Notes: generated by a model not told the origin, from the letters alone. Shown: positions 49,187 to 60,500, counted from the stretch's first letter. The stretch: DNA of 64,000 nt from Tieghemiomyces parasiticus (GCA_027575765.1 JANBPT010000042.1:1-64000); one strand, 5' to 3'. Numbers and translations: made by a program.

Positions 49187-49960
49187 CTACCGCTTCTTAC
49201 CACCCTTCTTACCGCCCGCGCCTGACTTTCCCTTGGCTTTCGGTTTCGTCTGAGCTGACACGCCCGAAGCCTTTGTCTGCGATTCGGTTTTCCGAGAAGG
49301 GTCTGCGATCGGGATGGGCTCCGGGTGTACCGACTCGACCTCGATGGGACTGGCGGTAACTGGTACATTATGCAAGCGGGCGGCCAAGTCCTTGTTAAGG
49401 TTTTCGATGCGCTGGGCCTCACCTGCCTCTCGGGCCCAGTACTGGATGGTCTGTTACATTTGGAGGTAAAAAAAGATACAGCCGGGGGCTAGGTAAGTTG
49501 AGGCTATACTTGTAATACAGGCCCATGTCCTGGTGGAGAACACATCTGGTCGACGTTTGTCTTCGAGACTTTGGGAACCGACATTCAATGTGTTAGACCA
49601 TTAGATACCTACCGTGATGTCGTTGGTGAGTTTGAATTTGATGACGCCTGCACTTGGCTCAAATTTGGTCACGAACCGCACCTATGGACGGTGGTTGGTT
49701 GGGAGGGGTGAATGATAATACATATCATAGAGTGATGAGAAGTGGCTAAAAGACTGGTTACGGAGGCAATAAAAAAAAAGCAATGGCATTCGCGGCCAGT
49801 GGGACTGGGTCTGAATCGCCAGGAGTTGACCGCGGGAACTCGGTGGATCCACCGTCATGAGCGTAGCAATCGTAGGTGGTGAGCTTACATCGTAGGGAGT
49901 GGCAACATAGAGGGCCTCCGCTTCGCGCTGGAACTCGTCTAGGGTGTTTAAAAGCGTCAT
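49187..49960 (-). CDS. srp21: signal recognition particle subunit SRP9 (fungal SRP21 type)
   Basis: Role: part of the SRP Alu domain involved in elongation arrest during ER targeting; cytosolic. Three short exons, 49960-49889, 49681-49613 and 49450-49187, with phase-0 introns of 207 and 162 nt. The product is 134 residues. Exon 1 carries LDEFQREAEALYVATPYD, matching the SRP9 helix. Exon 2 carries VRFVTKFEPSAGVIKFKLT, the beta-strand core. Exon 3 has AQRIENLNKDLA, the family's last helix, followed by a long basic tail ending in Gly-Lys repeats (GAGGKKGGKKR), as in fungal Srp21. Each exon alone is too short to recognise; the assembled product fits the family in order and spacing. The start at 49960 is the only ATG that gives the helix. 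Confidence 0.85.
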
Positions 49961-50482
49961 GGTCAGCTAACGTCGGGCCTAGGTCGGGGAACAGGGCAAG
50001 TGGATAACTGAATACGATTGGGGCAAGTGGAAGGAATCTGTGAGGTGGGTCGTCCAGACGTTGATGGTCAGAGGCCCTAAAGGTTCAGCAACAGAGACGT
50101 GAGGAAATTAACCAGCATACTTTGGTCTAGTGCCCTTAGGGTCCTACCATCACGGTACATACAACACAGATGGCCTCCTTCGTCTTAAACCTAAGCCTGA
50201 CGCATACACATGCCTTAAACCACGGTTGGCCGGAGCTGGAAAAGTTTCAAATTCACTGCCGCCCAGTTTCCTGGACTTGCAAGGGCCCATCAGTCGCACG
50301 GTCGCGTCTCGGCCTTCGCCGTCATCCCTGCCTGTTCTTAGCCACCATTCCACCGCCCCTTCCTCGCCAATCGTCCGAGCTGTATTAGTGAGCCAATCCT
50401 TTACCAATTTCGAGTGCCACTGACGCTCCGCATCTCTTCACCTCCCACCTACTTTCACCCCGTCTTGACGTCTTCTCCTGCC
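49961..50482. promoter_or_regulatory. divergent upstream region of SRP9 and the following gene
   Basis: 522 bp separate the two start codons, which point away from each other. No clear TATA box is seen for either gene. The right half is C/T-rich on the plus strand. Confidence 0.45.
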
Positions 50483-52338
50483 ATGCCTGTTTACGATACA
50501 CGGTATGGATCGGGCCCGGTGGCCGTCGAGAATAGTCTTCAACTTCTGAAGGCCTCGGCAGAGCCCCAGGTATGCACCAGTTCCCAGCCAGCCTGCTTCC
50601 AGTTCCCCCTGTCTCTGGGCGTAGCCTCATTGCAGACCCCCGCCCAGGTTCCCGCCGGGTTTTCCCTGCAGCCGACGGTGGTGCTAAGCTACCCGGACGT
50701 CCGCTTGGCCGGCCTGCGAGCCACACACTCCTTCACGCCCTATGCCCAGGGCGGTACCGGTCCGCGGGCCAGTATGGGCAGCACCATGAGCGGAAATGCC
50801 GGTAGCAACGCGAGTGGCGGGTCGCCCCTGGGCTTTCTCCCGCCTTGTCTCGCGCCCTCCGTGCGGGCCGTGTTTGGCTGCGGTGACGCTACCATTGAAC
50901 TCGCGTCCGCGGTGTACGGTTGGCAAGGCCCCCAGCTTTCCGCTGATCCGGTCAGCCCGAGCGGCGCTGTCAAGCCAGTCGCACCGTTCGTTCAGGTAGT
51001 GGCCGCCTCTACCTGCGGATCCGCCAGCGACAACGTGCACGCGGCCTTTCCATACCCTGGCGCCAGTCTCCCAACGTCCACGACAGGCTCCTCGTCCTGC
51101 CTTATCGGGTCGGTCGTCCAGACAGGAACCCCTATACCTGTGCACCGCACGATCCAGATTCATGTCCTCAACGTTACTGCCGACTGGGCAGACACTGAGC
51201 GGCTCTCGCTGGTCCAAATTACCGGCCTGCCCGACACCGCTAGCCTCCCGTGGTTTGCCGACGCCCTGGTTAACTGGCTCGTGGGACCCACTCAGACACC
51301 GACGCAGATCGATGACGGCCGGAACCATAGCGCTACGGGACTCAGTGTCCCCCAGGCCCCAGCGTCATCAGGCACCCACGTCGCGGCCTTGGTGCCCTCT
51401 CGTGTCCGGCGTGTTGTTGTCGTGGCCGCCGCCGACTTCAAGCCCAACCGCGGCATGGCGGACAGGGTGCACGAGGTCGGATCGCCCTTCGAAGAGCCCC
51501 TTATCTCGTATTCTCCGGGTATCTCATCGGCCTCCGTGGCCGGCCGGGAAGGTGAGTCAATCCCAAGCCGAGCTACATAATGCAGGCGTACGGACGGACT
51601 CAACGGTGCGCAGGCTGGGCTTACCAGCTGTGTGGTATGTTGGCATTACTAACCCGAGTTTCTGCCCCTCTCCCTCTCCTTCCCCGGTCTCGTTCCCTCC
51701 TCAACCTTTGATTTGCCACTATTTTCACTCGTCAGCTGCTGCGCCGAACCTACCCCATCTTGACGCCGACACGGCGGTGCAGGATCCCTTCCTGGACGCC
51801 CTGTGCTCGCTGCTGACCGTCCAGGGTGTGCCCTATACGGGCTTGCTGTATCCAGCCAAGCGACTGCCGGCCTACGTCACCGCCGTCGATGACTCAACTC
51901 CGGCTACTAAGGTCGACGTGGGGGAGGAAGAGGAGGACGAGGATGGCCCGCTGGCGAGCGCCACCGAAAGCCGCCTGAACCTTAAGTACGGCGAGCCGAT
52001 CCCCGTGACTGCGGAGGACTGTAAGGTAAGTCACACTGGTCGCCAGGGTGACCCTGCGAACCGGTGGCGCGGCCATCGCGCCCCGCCGGTGACACCAACG
52101 GCCAGTGCGTCCTCCCAACGTGTGCCTGCTTCTCTAACTTAATAATGGGTATACCGCCTCCGTCCGTTCGCTGTTCCCACACCAGATCGTCGAGGCCCTG
52201 TGCTACGAACTTTCTGCACTTACTGGCCTTCCCTTCGATGCCGGCAAGGGCTGCCAGACATCGCTACGGTACCTCGTTCGGCCTACTGCCGCCGCCGGCC
52301 ACAAGCAGGCCGTGAGGGACAGCATGATGTATTTGTAG
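50483..52338 (+). CDS. conserved-looking protein, possible proteasome assembly chaperone 1 (PAC1/PSMG1) relative
   Basis: Three exons, 50483-51551, 51736-52025 and 52186-52338, with introns of 184 nt (phase 1) and 160 nt (phase 0), GTGAGT/GTAAGT donors and CAG acceptors. The product is 503 residues. The phases agree exactly, which supports the model. The N-terminal ~330 residues are rich in Ser, Ala, Pro, Thr and Val, with FQFPLSLGVASLQTP. A strand-like RRVVVVAAADFKPNRG follows, then VQDPFLDALCSLLTVQGVPY and TGLLYPAKRLPAY, an acidic stretch (EEEEDED) and IVEALCYELSALTGLPFDAG. The order of a strand, a short helix and a second strand with a helix recalls PAC1-type chaperones, but only weakly. 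The gene is well supported; its function is not. Confidence 0.62.
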
Positions 52339-53041
52339 ACCTCCGCGCGTCCTGGTTCACTCCTGCAGTCCCCTTGCCTGCGCCCTGCCTGACATCACTT
52401 TTTTTACTTTGTCTGTTGCCCACTCCACCCTAAGCTGTCGCCCCTACCACCGACTCGGTTAGACCCCACCTCGTCTATCCGCCGATAATAAACCCCTCCG
52501 CATTCTTCTTAACCCCCAGCACGATACCTGGATGCTGCCAGCGACGGGCCGACTAATGGGAAGCCAGGGTAATGAATTGCACCAGGTTCGGTAATATGGG
52601 CTGCCTGCCCCTGCTGACCACGATCTGCCGACCTCAGCCGCCAGCCCAGTGGAACCAGATGACGTTCCATTCACCCCCCCCCGCCATTCGTACTGACCCG
52701 CGCTACGATTGCCCGCCGGTCAGTCACAACTGCCTCTCGTCCAGGGCTCCTCACACTTCCATTCTTCCTGTCCGCCGCGCGGTTAGCTCCTCCCTGAAAT
52801 GTGTGCAGGCGCTTCCCGACAGGTACCCCGACTATTTGAACCCTACCCCTCCCTCGACAACTCACCGCATACTCCATACGCATTAGCGCTGATTAGCTCT
52901 GCCCTGGCGGTTTCTCTCTATAACCAACCTACTTCCGCCTGCTCCCTTCCGTGCCTCCCTATACGCATTTCCTCGTCCCTCTTCCTTCCCTCAAACCTCA
53001 ACGGCCCAGCGTAGTGACCCCACCTCCCGAATCGCCTGCCC
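52339..53041. other. intergenic region between the PAC1-like gene and guanine deaminase
   Basis: An AATAAA at about 52487 could end the upstream transcript. The rest is C-rich, with overlapping short frames and no supported gene. The guanine deaminase promoter must lie here; no TATA box is evident. Confidence 0.5.
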
Positions 53042-54496
53042 ATGGCCAAATCCGACCTTTTGGCTGCCGAGGTGACCCATAGGCTCTTTGTGGGGTGTGT
53101 TGTCCACCCAGCCAGCCGCACACAGCTCGACGTGGATCCGTATGCGATCGTAGCAGTAGACCTTCAGTCCGGCTGCATTACGGCGCGGGAGGTGTTGACC
53201 AACGAGGCGGAGGCGGCGGCCGTCGTGACTGGTCTCACTATACGCTACGGCGGTCCCGCGCGAGTCTCCGTCACACAGCTGGGTCCGCACCAGTTTCTCC
53301 TGCCCGGGTTCATCGACACCCACGTTCACGCTTCGCAGTTTGGTTATATGGGCTCGGGCTACGATCTTCCTTTGCTTGACTGGCTCTCTACCCACACATT
53401 TCCTGAGGAAGCCCGGTTCGCCGACCCGGCCTACGCCGCCGGGGTCTACGAGGCCGCTGTGGCCACCTACATCCGGTATGGCACCACCACTGCCGTCTAC
53501 TTTGCCACAATTCACACCGACAGCTGCTGTGCCCTGGTGGATATCGTGCGGCGGCGTGGGCAGCGGGCTTGGGTTGGCAAGGTCAATATGGACCGCAACA
53601 GTCCCGACACGTATGTGGAAACCACCGAGGAAAGTCTACGCGAGACGGAGCGGTTTGTCGAGTATGTCTTGGGGAATGACCAAGCCAGTGGCCCACCGCT
53701 CATTACGCCAGTTATCACCCCGCGGTTTGTTGGATCTTGCAGCGCCCCGTTGATGCAAGGGTTGGCCGGCCTGGCCGACCGCTACGATCTGCCTATCCAG
53801 TCTCACCTCAGCGAGAACAGGGCCGAGGTGACCTGGACCGAAAGTCTACATCCGGAATGCGCCTCCTACACCGACATTTACGCCACCTACGGGCTCCTGC
53901 GTCCGCGCTCCATCATGGCGCACTGTGTCCATCCTCAGGACACTGAGCTCCGCCAGCTGCAAAAGCACGGGGTCGGGGTTGCCCATTGTCCGAACTCCAA
54001 CTTCTCATTGATTAGCGGAGTGGCCGACGTACGGCGGCTCTGGCGCCACGGTCTAGCGGTCGGCCTGGGTACCGACGTGGCCGGCGGGTGCTCACCCTCC
54101 GTTATCGACGCCATGCGCCACGCCTCCCTCGCCGCTAAGGTCCATATTATTAAGCAACACCAGGAGGCGGTCGATGACGAGGCGTGTGCAGGATGCAATA
54201 CTAAAAACACCATCAATGACGAAGTGACCCCACTCACGGCGGGGGAACTATTGTACCTGGCCACTTTGGGCGGGGCTGAAGCGATGGGCCTGGCGACCGA
54301 GCTCGGTAACTTCGATGTGGGCAAGTCCTTCGATGCCCTGGTATGCGACTTGCAGCCCCGTGATAGTCCAGTGGTCCACTTACGGCCCGACGAGGCGTGG
54401 GCTACCAAGCTGGAGAAATTCATCTTCCTCGGCGATGACCGCAATATCCGGCAGGTGTTCGTCCGGGGTCGCAAGATCCATGCCCGTGGCGTCTGA
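53042..54496 (+). CDS. GUD1: guanine deaminase
   Basis: Reaction: guanine plus water to xanthine plus ammonia; zinc-dependent amidohydrolase in purine salvage and catabolism, cytosolic. A single exon of 484 residues, the usual family size. Metal and active-site motifs are in order: PGFIDTHVHASQF (His94, His96), SHLSENRAEV (His255), MAHCVHPQD (His294) and GLGTDVAGG (Asp345). Family-specific blocks include LDWLSTHTFPEEARF, YGTTTAVYFATIH, VGKVNMDRNSPD and NSNFSLISG. The C-terminus has FDALVCDL and the beta-strand RNIRQVFVRGRKI that closes the composite domain. No intron or damage is seen. ATG 53042 starts just before the first beta-strand block (HRLFVGCVVHP). Confidence 0.96.
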   Translation: MAKSDLLAAEVTHRLFVGCVVHPASRTQLDVDPYAIVAVDLQSGCITAREVLTNEAEAAAVVTGLTIRYGGPARVSVTQLGPHQFLLPGFIDTHVHASQFGYMGSGYDLPLLDWLSTHTFPEEARFADPAYAAGVYEAAVATYIRYGTTTAVYFATIHTDSCCALVDIVRRRGQRAWVGKVNMDRNSPDTYVETTEESLRETERFVEYVLGNDQASGPPLITPVITPRFVGSCSAPLMQGLAGLADRYDLPIQSHLSENRAEVTWTESLHPECASYTDIYATYGLLRPRSIMAHCVHPQDTELRQLQKHGVGVAHCPNSNFSLISGVADVRRLWRHGLAVGLGTDVAGGCSPSVIDAMRHASLAAKVHIIKQHQEAVDDEACAGCNTKNTINDEVTPLTAGELLYLATLGGAEAMGLATELGNFDVGKSFDALVCDLQPRDSPVVHLRPDEAWATKLEKFIFLGDDRNIRQVFVRGRKIHARGV

Positions 54497-57242
54497 CAGG
54501 CGAGGACTCGGGCAATTTCAGATTTAGGCACTACCGCATGCCCTTACCAGTGGTTAGCATGGCTTGGCTTCTGGTGGGGTAGGGGGATGAGGAACGAGGT
54601 GGAGGCCTATGCGGGGGGGGGGCAGCGTCTCCCCACTCTTACCCGGACGAATGGGCCGACCCGGCTCGAGTGTTTTCGTGGCCTAGCGCTTTTATAATAT
54701 GTCCTTTGTAAACTAACAACTAAAAAACGATGCCGTGTCCCCACCTCGGATTTGCCATGCCGGTTTGCTACAGGTGATCCTACCTGTGGCTAAAAATCGA
54801 ACATACACTATTATGTACGTTATCGGGAAATTGCAAAACCAGCACAAAGACTACTCTGATCGCCCGAGCTTGCGAAAGTACTCTACTCCCCTGATTAGCG
54901 ATTCTTCACCGTACGAGAGGGGCGCCCTGTGGAGGCCGGATCAACGAACCTGGCTAGCCATCACTGACCCCACTACCACCTGCCCCACCGGGTCGCGCGG
55001 GCGGGATCGGGTTGGTTGAGGAAGGAGGAGGGGTGCGTTTATTTAGCGTCATAAATGGGCAGCACCTCTATAATTGATGGCGATTAGGCCAATACACGCC
55101 CAAGCACCAAAACCTCCCATTGGGACAAGGAAGGTAGTCCATGGGTAAGGAAGTGGATATTATACACTAATTCCCTGCGTCTGCCCTCGCATCTAGACGC
55201 ATGCTATCCGACGATGCGACAGTGGGGCACTGGTGGCAGACGCTGTGCACCCTCTTTCTGCCGAGGTACGAGACAGTCCCCGCGATCCTCCTTAGCCCGA
55301 TGGACCTTAGCCAGCTTGGCACGGATTACCCGACAGGTATAGCTACCGGGAGCCGACCTTCCGCATCACGTCTGCACAATTCTCCGTGCCGGTCTATGGA
55401 TGAGAGGGCAATCAGCCGTATCCGCCAGCGCTTTCCAGGTCACTGTTTGAGGGTCACACCCCCATCCTCCGCCATTTTAACCTCCTCTTATCCTAACGTG
55501 GAGGAAACGGGTGGCGGCGAGTATATCGGCTTAGCCCGCCCCGGTCGGACCTTTGGCATCACTGAAGTAGGAGCATCGTTGATTTCTACCACGAATATCC
55601 GAAACATTGATGATTGGGGGCCCATCAGTACCAATTCCGGTGCTATCGATCTGGTTTACTCTCCCATACTCTTCCATCCTAGCCTTGCCCTCGGGTCCTG
55701 ACCGGGTCAGGTAGGCCCCCTATTCATGACCGGTTGCCCCCCGCCGCCTCTCATTATTATCTCTGCACAGCTCCCATGTTGCAACGCTTAAGTACCTCCC
55801 CTTTTCCGCCGGCAATGAATTCGAGGTCAGCGCCTCGTTATACCCCTACAGACCACCGTCGTAATCATCTACATTTGGACCACAACTCCCATTGGTGGTG
55901 AGCATCTCGTCTCGCTTTGCACACCAGCGGCGCCCCTCCCCCGTCACCTGGACGCTGTCTCCTCTGATCTGTCCGGTGCCACGGAGGCTTGGACCGCTCC
56001 TTTCCTTTTTCCCCTTCCCATTGCTCACAGGACTGTCTTGATGCGGACGTGCATAACCCGCCATTGGGTTATGAAGCCATCCTTCTTTTTTCTCGTATAA
56101 TTAGGGTTCTTACCAGCCATACTGGCTAACGGCGCCATCTCCTTGCTCGAGGGCTGCCGGGGACGACTGTGCCCACCCCCCTATTTCTGCTACCCTTTAA
56201 TATCCCGTTTGAGGGGTAACGCTTACCCCGCCGCCGCAACTCCCGGTTACAGCCGTCGCCCCTCCCCTGAAGGCCATTGGATCGCCGACAGGTATGTGAC
56301 CTTTTTCTTTCCTACTCATTAGAACGGCGACCGACTCGGTACGATGTGGTGCGTCTTTTCCTGTATACCGGTCCCCCTTGCCCCTTCCATTCACTTTGCA
56401 TGATAAGGTGTCGTGGTGACTGAATTGTGCTTCGCCGTTTAGCGTCATGTTCCACACCGCCTCCCTAGCCCCTTCCCCTCCCGCCTTGTCCCTTAACTGA
56501 TCCTTGCTAGGTGCCATTCGCTTCACTCACTATTGTGGATCCTTTCCTGCACGGTGCGTTCGGCCCGGCCACTGGTATTCACCCGCCTCTCTCGTCGTAC
56601 CAGCTCCCCACCACGGCTAAGCACCCCCTCTACATATTGCCTACCTGCTCGGCTAGCATCTTCCTTCCCGATATCTAGGAGTCAGTACGTTGCTTATAGG
56701 ACTTGCGGCTTCTGTTCCTTTCTTTCGATAGAGGATCAATGGCCCTGGACGCTATGCATACCCGTCATTCACTCCCTGCCAAACGTTTTACCCTTCATTC
56801 TATCGGGCCGTCATAACCATGGTACGGACCTGGCCACGGCGTTCGCTGCATCCATGCTCCTCCCGCCAGCGCTACCTTTTCGTCCGCCTCAAAGTCTCTT
56901 AAACCTAATCGGGCCCTCTTTCTTCCCTTAGCAATCTTTCGTACTCGTAATCTAATTATTTTCTTTGTTACCGTTTTGTCGCTATCCCCGCGAGTTATCT
57001 TTTAACCACTATAATTCTTAGAAGCATTATTCTAACCAACCTGGCTCGTAATCAATTCCACTGTCCAGCGCTCCGAGAACGTCCTTCACAGTCCCCCTGT
57101 ACTTGGTCCGCAGTTGACGCGCCTCGCACCACCGTCGTCGACCACCACCCCTACCTACCCCTAGGCCAGTACATCTACTCCGCTACGTCCCACGGCCGCT
57201 GTGCCATAAGCTGACCTATTTAGTAGTGCCCACGCCGGAGCC
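54497..57242. other. intergenic region, no supported gene
   Basis: It has a G10 run at 54613-54622. One open frame of 166 codons at 55201-55701 has no recognisable domain and an ordinary chance composition. The right half (55700-57200) is C/T-rich on the plus strand and probably includes the kelch gene promoter and leader. Confidence 0.5.
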
Positions 57243-60007
57243 ATGCTCGTCCAGCCGCAACGGTGGCTCCCGTGGACCCTCCTCGTGGCCGGCCTACCCC
57301 TGCTGCCAGTGAGCGCCGAGTTGATGGCCTCCCAGGCCGCGGGGGTGTACTACGACAAGCGACTCTACCTCTTTGGCGGTTTCAAATCACTACCTGGTCC
57401 GGCCAATGCAACCTTTGTGTCTGAAAACTACTCGCTCTTCCTTGACAATCGATTCTCGACCCATAACCCGCTGTGGGAGGCCAGCTTCATCGGCCGGGTC
57501 GACGCACCTATCGTCGCCGGGGCCACAGCCACCCTAATCCGTCAACAGGACGATACGCCGATCGTAGTGGTGGCCGGGGGTGACGGGCCCCCGGAGGAGC
57601 GCACCCGTAGTTCCTTCAGCGCCTATAATTTCAAGACCGGCGCGTGGACCCGCTGGGGGATCGCTGGCGACCGGCTTTACGGTGCCTCTGCTGTGTACGC
57701 TCCGCAAATTGGTCAGGTCGTTTACTTTGGCGGGCAGCTGGTTAAGGACACGGGCCCTGTACAAGACAGCGAGACGGGCCAGTTGCACCTATTCGACCCG
57801 GACTCCTTAGCATGGAATACGCCCAACCTCACGTCCGCCAGCGACAGTGCACCTTCCCCGCGCTACCTGCACCAATCAGTCATGGTCAATCTTACCCATA
57901 TGGCCGTCATCGGCGGCTGCGGTAATAATTCCATGATTGACCCTGGTACCATCTATCTCTATGATACGGTGCGGGCCGCCTGGACGCACGTTAGCGCATC
58001 CGGTGCGTGGTTCCCCGGCCTCCGGCTCTTTGGCATCGCTAGTAAGTAAAGTATACCCTATTGACTGGTGCACCGCCAATGAAGCTATGTGGACAGCCCG
58101 GCTCATTCCCACCTTTGCGGTAATCACTCTAACCCCCCTATCTACTCATCTTTGCCCAAATGCCGCCCATCCTCACCTCGAACCCCCCCCCACTTCTAGG
58201 CTACTTTGGTCGCATCATCGTCACGGGTGGCCTCACCGACATGGATAAAAACAGCTTCTTCGGTGACGTGGCAATACTCGATACCGACACCTGGACCTGG
58301 TCCCGACCTCCCCTCCCAGACGCTAGCCAGCTTGGTATGGGGCGGTACGGTCATGCCTCAACCCTGATTGGCAAGTACCTGGTCTCCAGTCTCGGAGTCC
58401 TCCGCACCGATATAGGCTCCCGTGCCTCGAGGCACTATTTCGAAAATACTCGTCCCAAAATGCACGGTACACCAAACACCCCCGCTGCCGGCGCTATACC
58501 TGACACTGCACTTTCGCAACGCACCCTGTACCGGCGGACCACACTCCACCGCCGTGCTGACCAACCCAGCGGCACAGATCAATTGGTGGTATTGGACGTG
58601 GCAGCGTGGAAGACGGTTGAGTCCTTCGACCTGAACGCCGCCCTCAGCGGCCGCGAGGACCCCGTGAACAGTATTCTGATGGGCCTGGCCAAGGGTTCGG
58701 CCAGTCTTTCCGCGGGGGCCATCGTGGGTATCGTGCTTGGTGCGGTGGCCGTCATCGCCTCCTTGGTGTTGGGAATGTGGTGTTGTAAGCGGCACCGCCG
58801 CCGCCAGATGATGCTTCAGCGTACGCCCTCGGGCAAGGGCGGGGCTCGAGGCCTGGCCGGGCTCACCTCCTCCCTCACGGAACGCGGCCAATTGGATTCC
58901 GGAGTGGACCTGGGAGAGAAAGCTGACGGCAGCGGAGATGAGGGAGGCAAAAGTAAGTCACGCCGCCACCGCCGCCGATCCAGGAAGTCGACCCGGCGGA
59001 GCAAGAAGAGGCATGAGGATCGAGGAGATGCTGCGGCTGCCGAGTGTTCTGAAGGGGACGATGAATCGGATGCAGATCTACCCCCTCGTTCTCGCAGTAC
59101 GAAGCGCCCCAGTCTCAAGTCCCGCTCCCAAAAATCGAAGTCACGGAGTAAGAGTAAGTCTAAGAGCCACCATAAGGATAAGTCGCGCAGTAAGGATAAG
59201 GACCAAGACGGTCGCCGCCGAACCCTCGACATCCCGCAGCGCTCAGAGGATGCCGAAACCGAGGAAACCCGACTAGCGGCTCGCACCAATCGGTCCAGCC
59301 CCACTGTTCATTTGCCCCGGTCGTCCATGAACGGCGAGGGCTACCCATTAGGCCTAATGCCGTCTGCTCCAACTTCCCGAAACAGTTCGGCCAATGCCAG
59401 GCCCGGCGAGCGGAACGTCTCCATCGACGCGTCCAGCCAGCATAGTACCAGCAGTGGAGGGAGCAGTCACGCGCGCGCAGTTCGCAAAGGCCGGATCGTA
59501 GGTGGCAGTTCCGGCCTCCGCCCTAGCCTCAACGAGACCACACGGTCGTCTTACCATGGTGGCGGTGAAGACGGTGGTGGGTTGTCACATGTCACAGGGC
59601 GCGCATCGGGGTCACGTAAAAATCCGCGGACGAGTTCCTCACAGCGCCGCTCGGACGGTAACGTCCTCACCCCGGCGATGAAGCCTCCGCGACCACCGGC
59701 CAATGCCTCCGCGCCGCCCCCGCTCATAGTCTCGCCGTCCATGTTCATCGGGCCCAACGGTGTTCCCATGGGCCCGCCTATGATGTCCCCACAGCCTTGC
59801 ACTTACGGTATTCCAATGCCCATTGCGCCGCCGCCCGGCGGGGGCTGGTACGCTGGTGCTTCTCATCACCCAGGCAACCCGATTCTGTTCGCCCCGTACC
59901 ATACCCCGCCCCTTCAACACCATAGCGGTGGTCCAGCCCTTCCAGCCACCGTCCACTCGAAATTCGAGGAGCTCACGCCATCAACTTCCGGGGGCCCTGG
60001 ACACTAA
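57243..60007 (+). CDS. kelch-type single-pass membrane protein with Ser/Arg/Lys-rich cytoplasmic tail
   Basis: Two exons, 57243-58041 and 58200-60007, with a 158-nt phase-1 intron (donor GTAAGT, acceptor TTCTAG after a C9-containing pyrimidine tract). The product is 868 residues. It has a signal peptide (about 1-25, WTLLVAGLPLLPVSA). Kelch-like strands across about 30-330 include RLYLFGGFKS, VVVAGGDG, VVYFGGQL, MAVIGGCGN and RIIVTGGLTDMD, fitting a beta-propeller ectodomain, with several N-glycosylation sequons (NAT, NYS, NLT). A membrane helix lies at about 436-460 (GAIVGIVLGAVAVIASLVLG), followed by basic CCKRHRRRQ. The tail of about 400 residues has an RS/KS-repeat region (KSRSKSKSKSHHKDKSRSKD), then a Ser-rich part and a Pro/Met/Gly-rich end. 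Topology is inferred; the ligand is unknown. Confidence 0.85.
58042..58199 (+). other. intron of the kelch membrane-protein gene
   Basis: GTAAGT donor, TTCTAG acceptor, phase 1. Splicing joins GIA to SYFGRIIVTGG and keeps the kelch register. A C9 run at 58183-58191 forms part of the polypyrimidine tract. Confidence 0.85.
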
Positions 60008-60186
60008 ATCCGTTTCAATACGACAGCAATCTCGCAAGCCAGCCTTTCTACATCAGTCTTTGCTTTATATGGGATTTTACTCGTGCTTATTAAAATCGAT
60101 GCCACCAAGCAACTTGCAGAGCTTTCAGCATGGATTGGGGGGATGCATTTCGGTTCTAGGACTCCCGCCGTAGAGTATGGGAGATC

Positions 60187-60193
60187 AAAAAAA
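60187..60193 (-). terminator. Pol III terminator of tRNA-Phe
   Basis: A run of seven T on the minus strand, starting 16 nt past the 3' end of the tRNA. Confidence 0.8.
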
Positions 60194-60209
60194 CGAACTG
60201 TTGTTGTAT

Positions 60210-60282
60210 TGCGCCCTTCGTGGATCGAACACGAGACCTTTAGATCTTCAGTCTAACGCTCTCCCAACTGAGCTAAGGCCGC
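60210..60282 (-). tRNA. tRNA-Phe (GAA)
   Basis: 73 nt, no intron. The cloverleaf can be drawn: D arm with AGCTCAGTTGGGAGAGC, anticodon stem TTAGA/TCTAA with loop CTGAAGA (anticodon GAA), and T arm TCGTG TTCGATC CACGA. The acceptor stem is GCGGCCT with AGGGCGC, discriminator A. Six of the seven acceptor pairs are canonical; position 4-69 is G-G. A-box and B-box sequences are intact. It lies about 200 bp past the kelch gene and just beside the repeat array. Confidence 0.95.
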
Positions 60283-60312
60283 TTCACACTTTGTGATTCC
60301 GACACCACCTTT

Positions 60313-60500
60313 GGCTCTTGAAAGTATCTAACGGGCACGCCAACACTGGGAAAGTGTAAAAAACCGCTGAGCACCTCAAGGGGTAAAACAAGTATCAAGG
60401 TTTATGGTTACGGCTCCCATGCAGAGGGACGTAGATCCTTTCCCCCACACCCCAGTATATAAAGCTAGCCCATGCAGTTAGGCAAGGGCTTGCCAGTGAA
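60313..60500 (+). repeat. repeat unit A, copy 1
   Basis: Matches 61226-61415 over its length with many shared blocks: TCTTGAA-GTATCTA, AAGTGTAAA, GTAGATCCTTTCCCC and GCAAGGGCTTG. It carries its own TATA-like ATATAAAG near 60458. It lies directly upstream (in tRNA orientation) of tRNA-Phe. Confidence 0.7.

Noticed and set aside
50684..51328. 214-codon frame antisense to the PAC1-like gene
   Set aside because: Out-of-frame shadow; no domain.
55201..55701. 166-codon frame between guanine deaminase and the kelch gene
   Set aside because: It has an ATG start and even composition, but no domain, no codon bias toward C/G-ending codons and no promoter signal. Kept out for lack of support.
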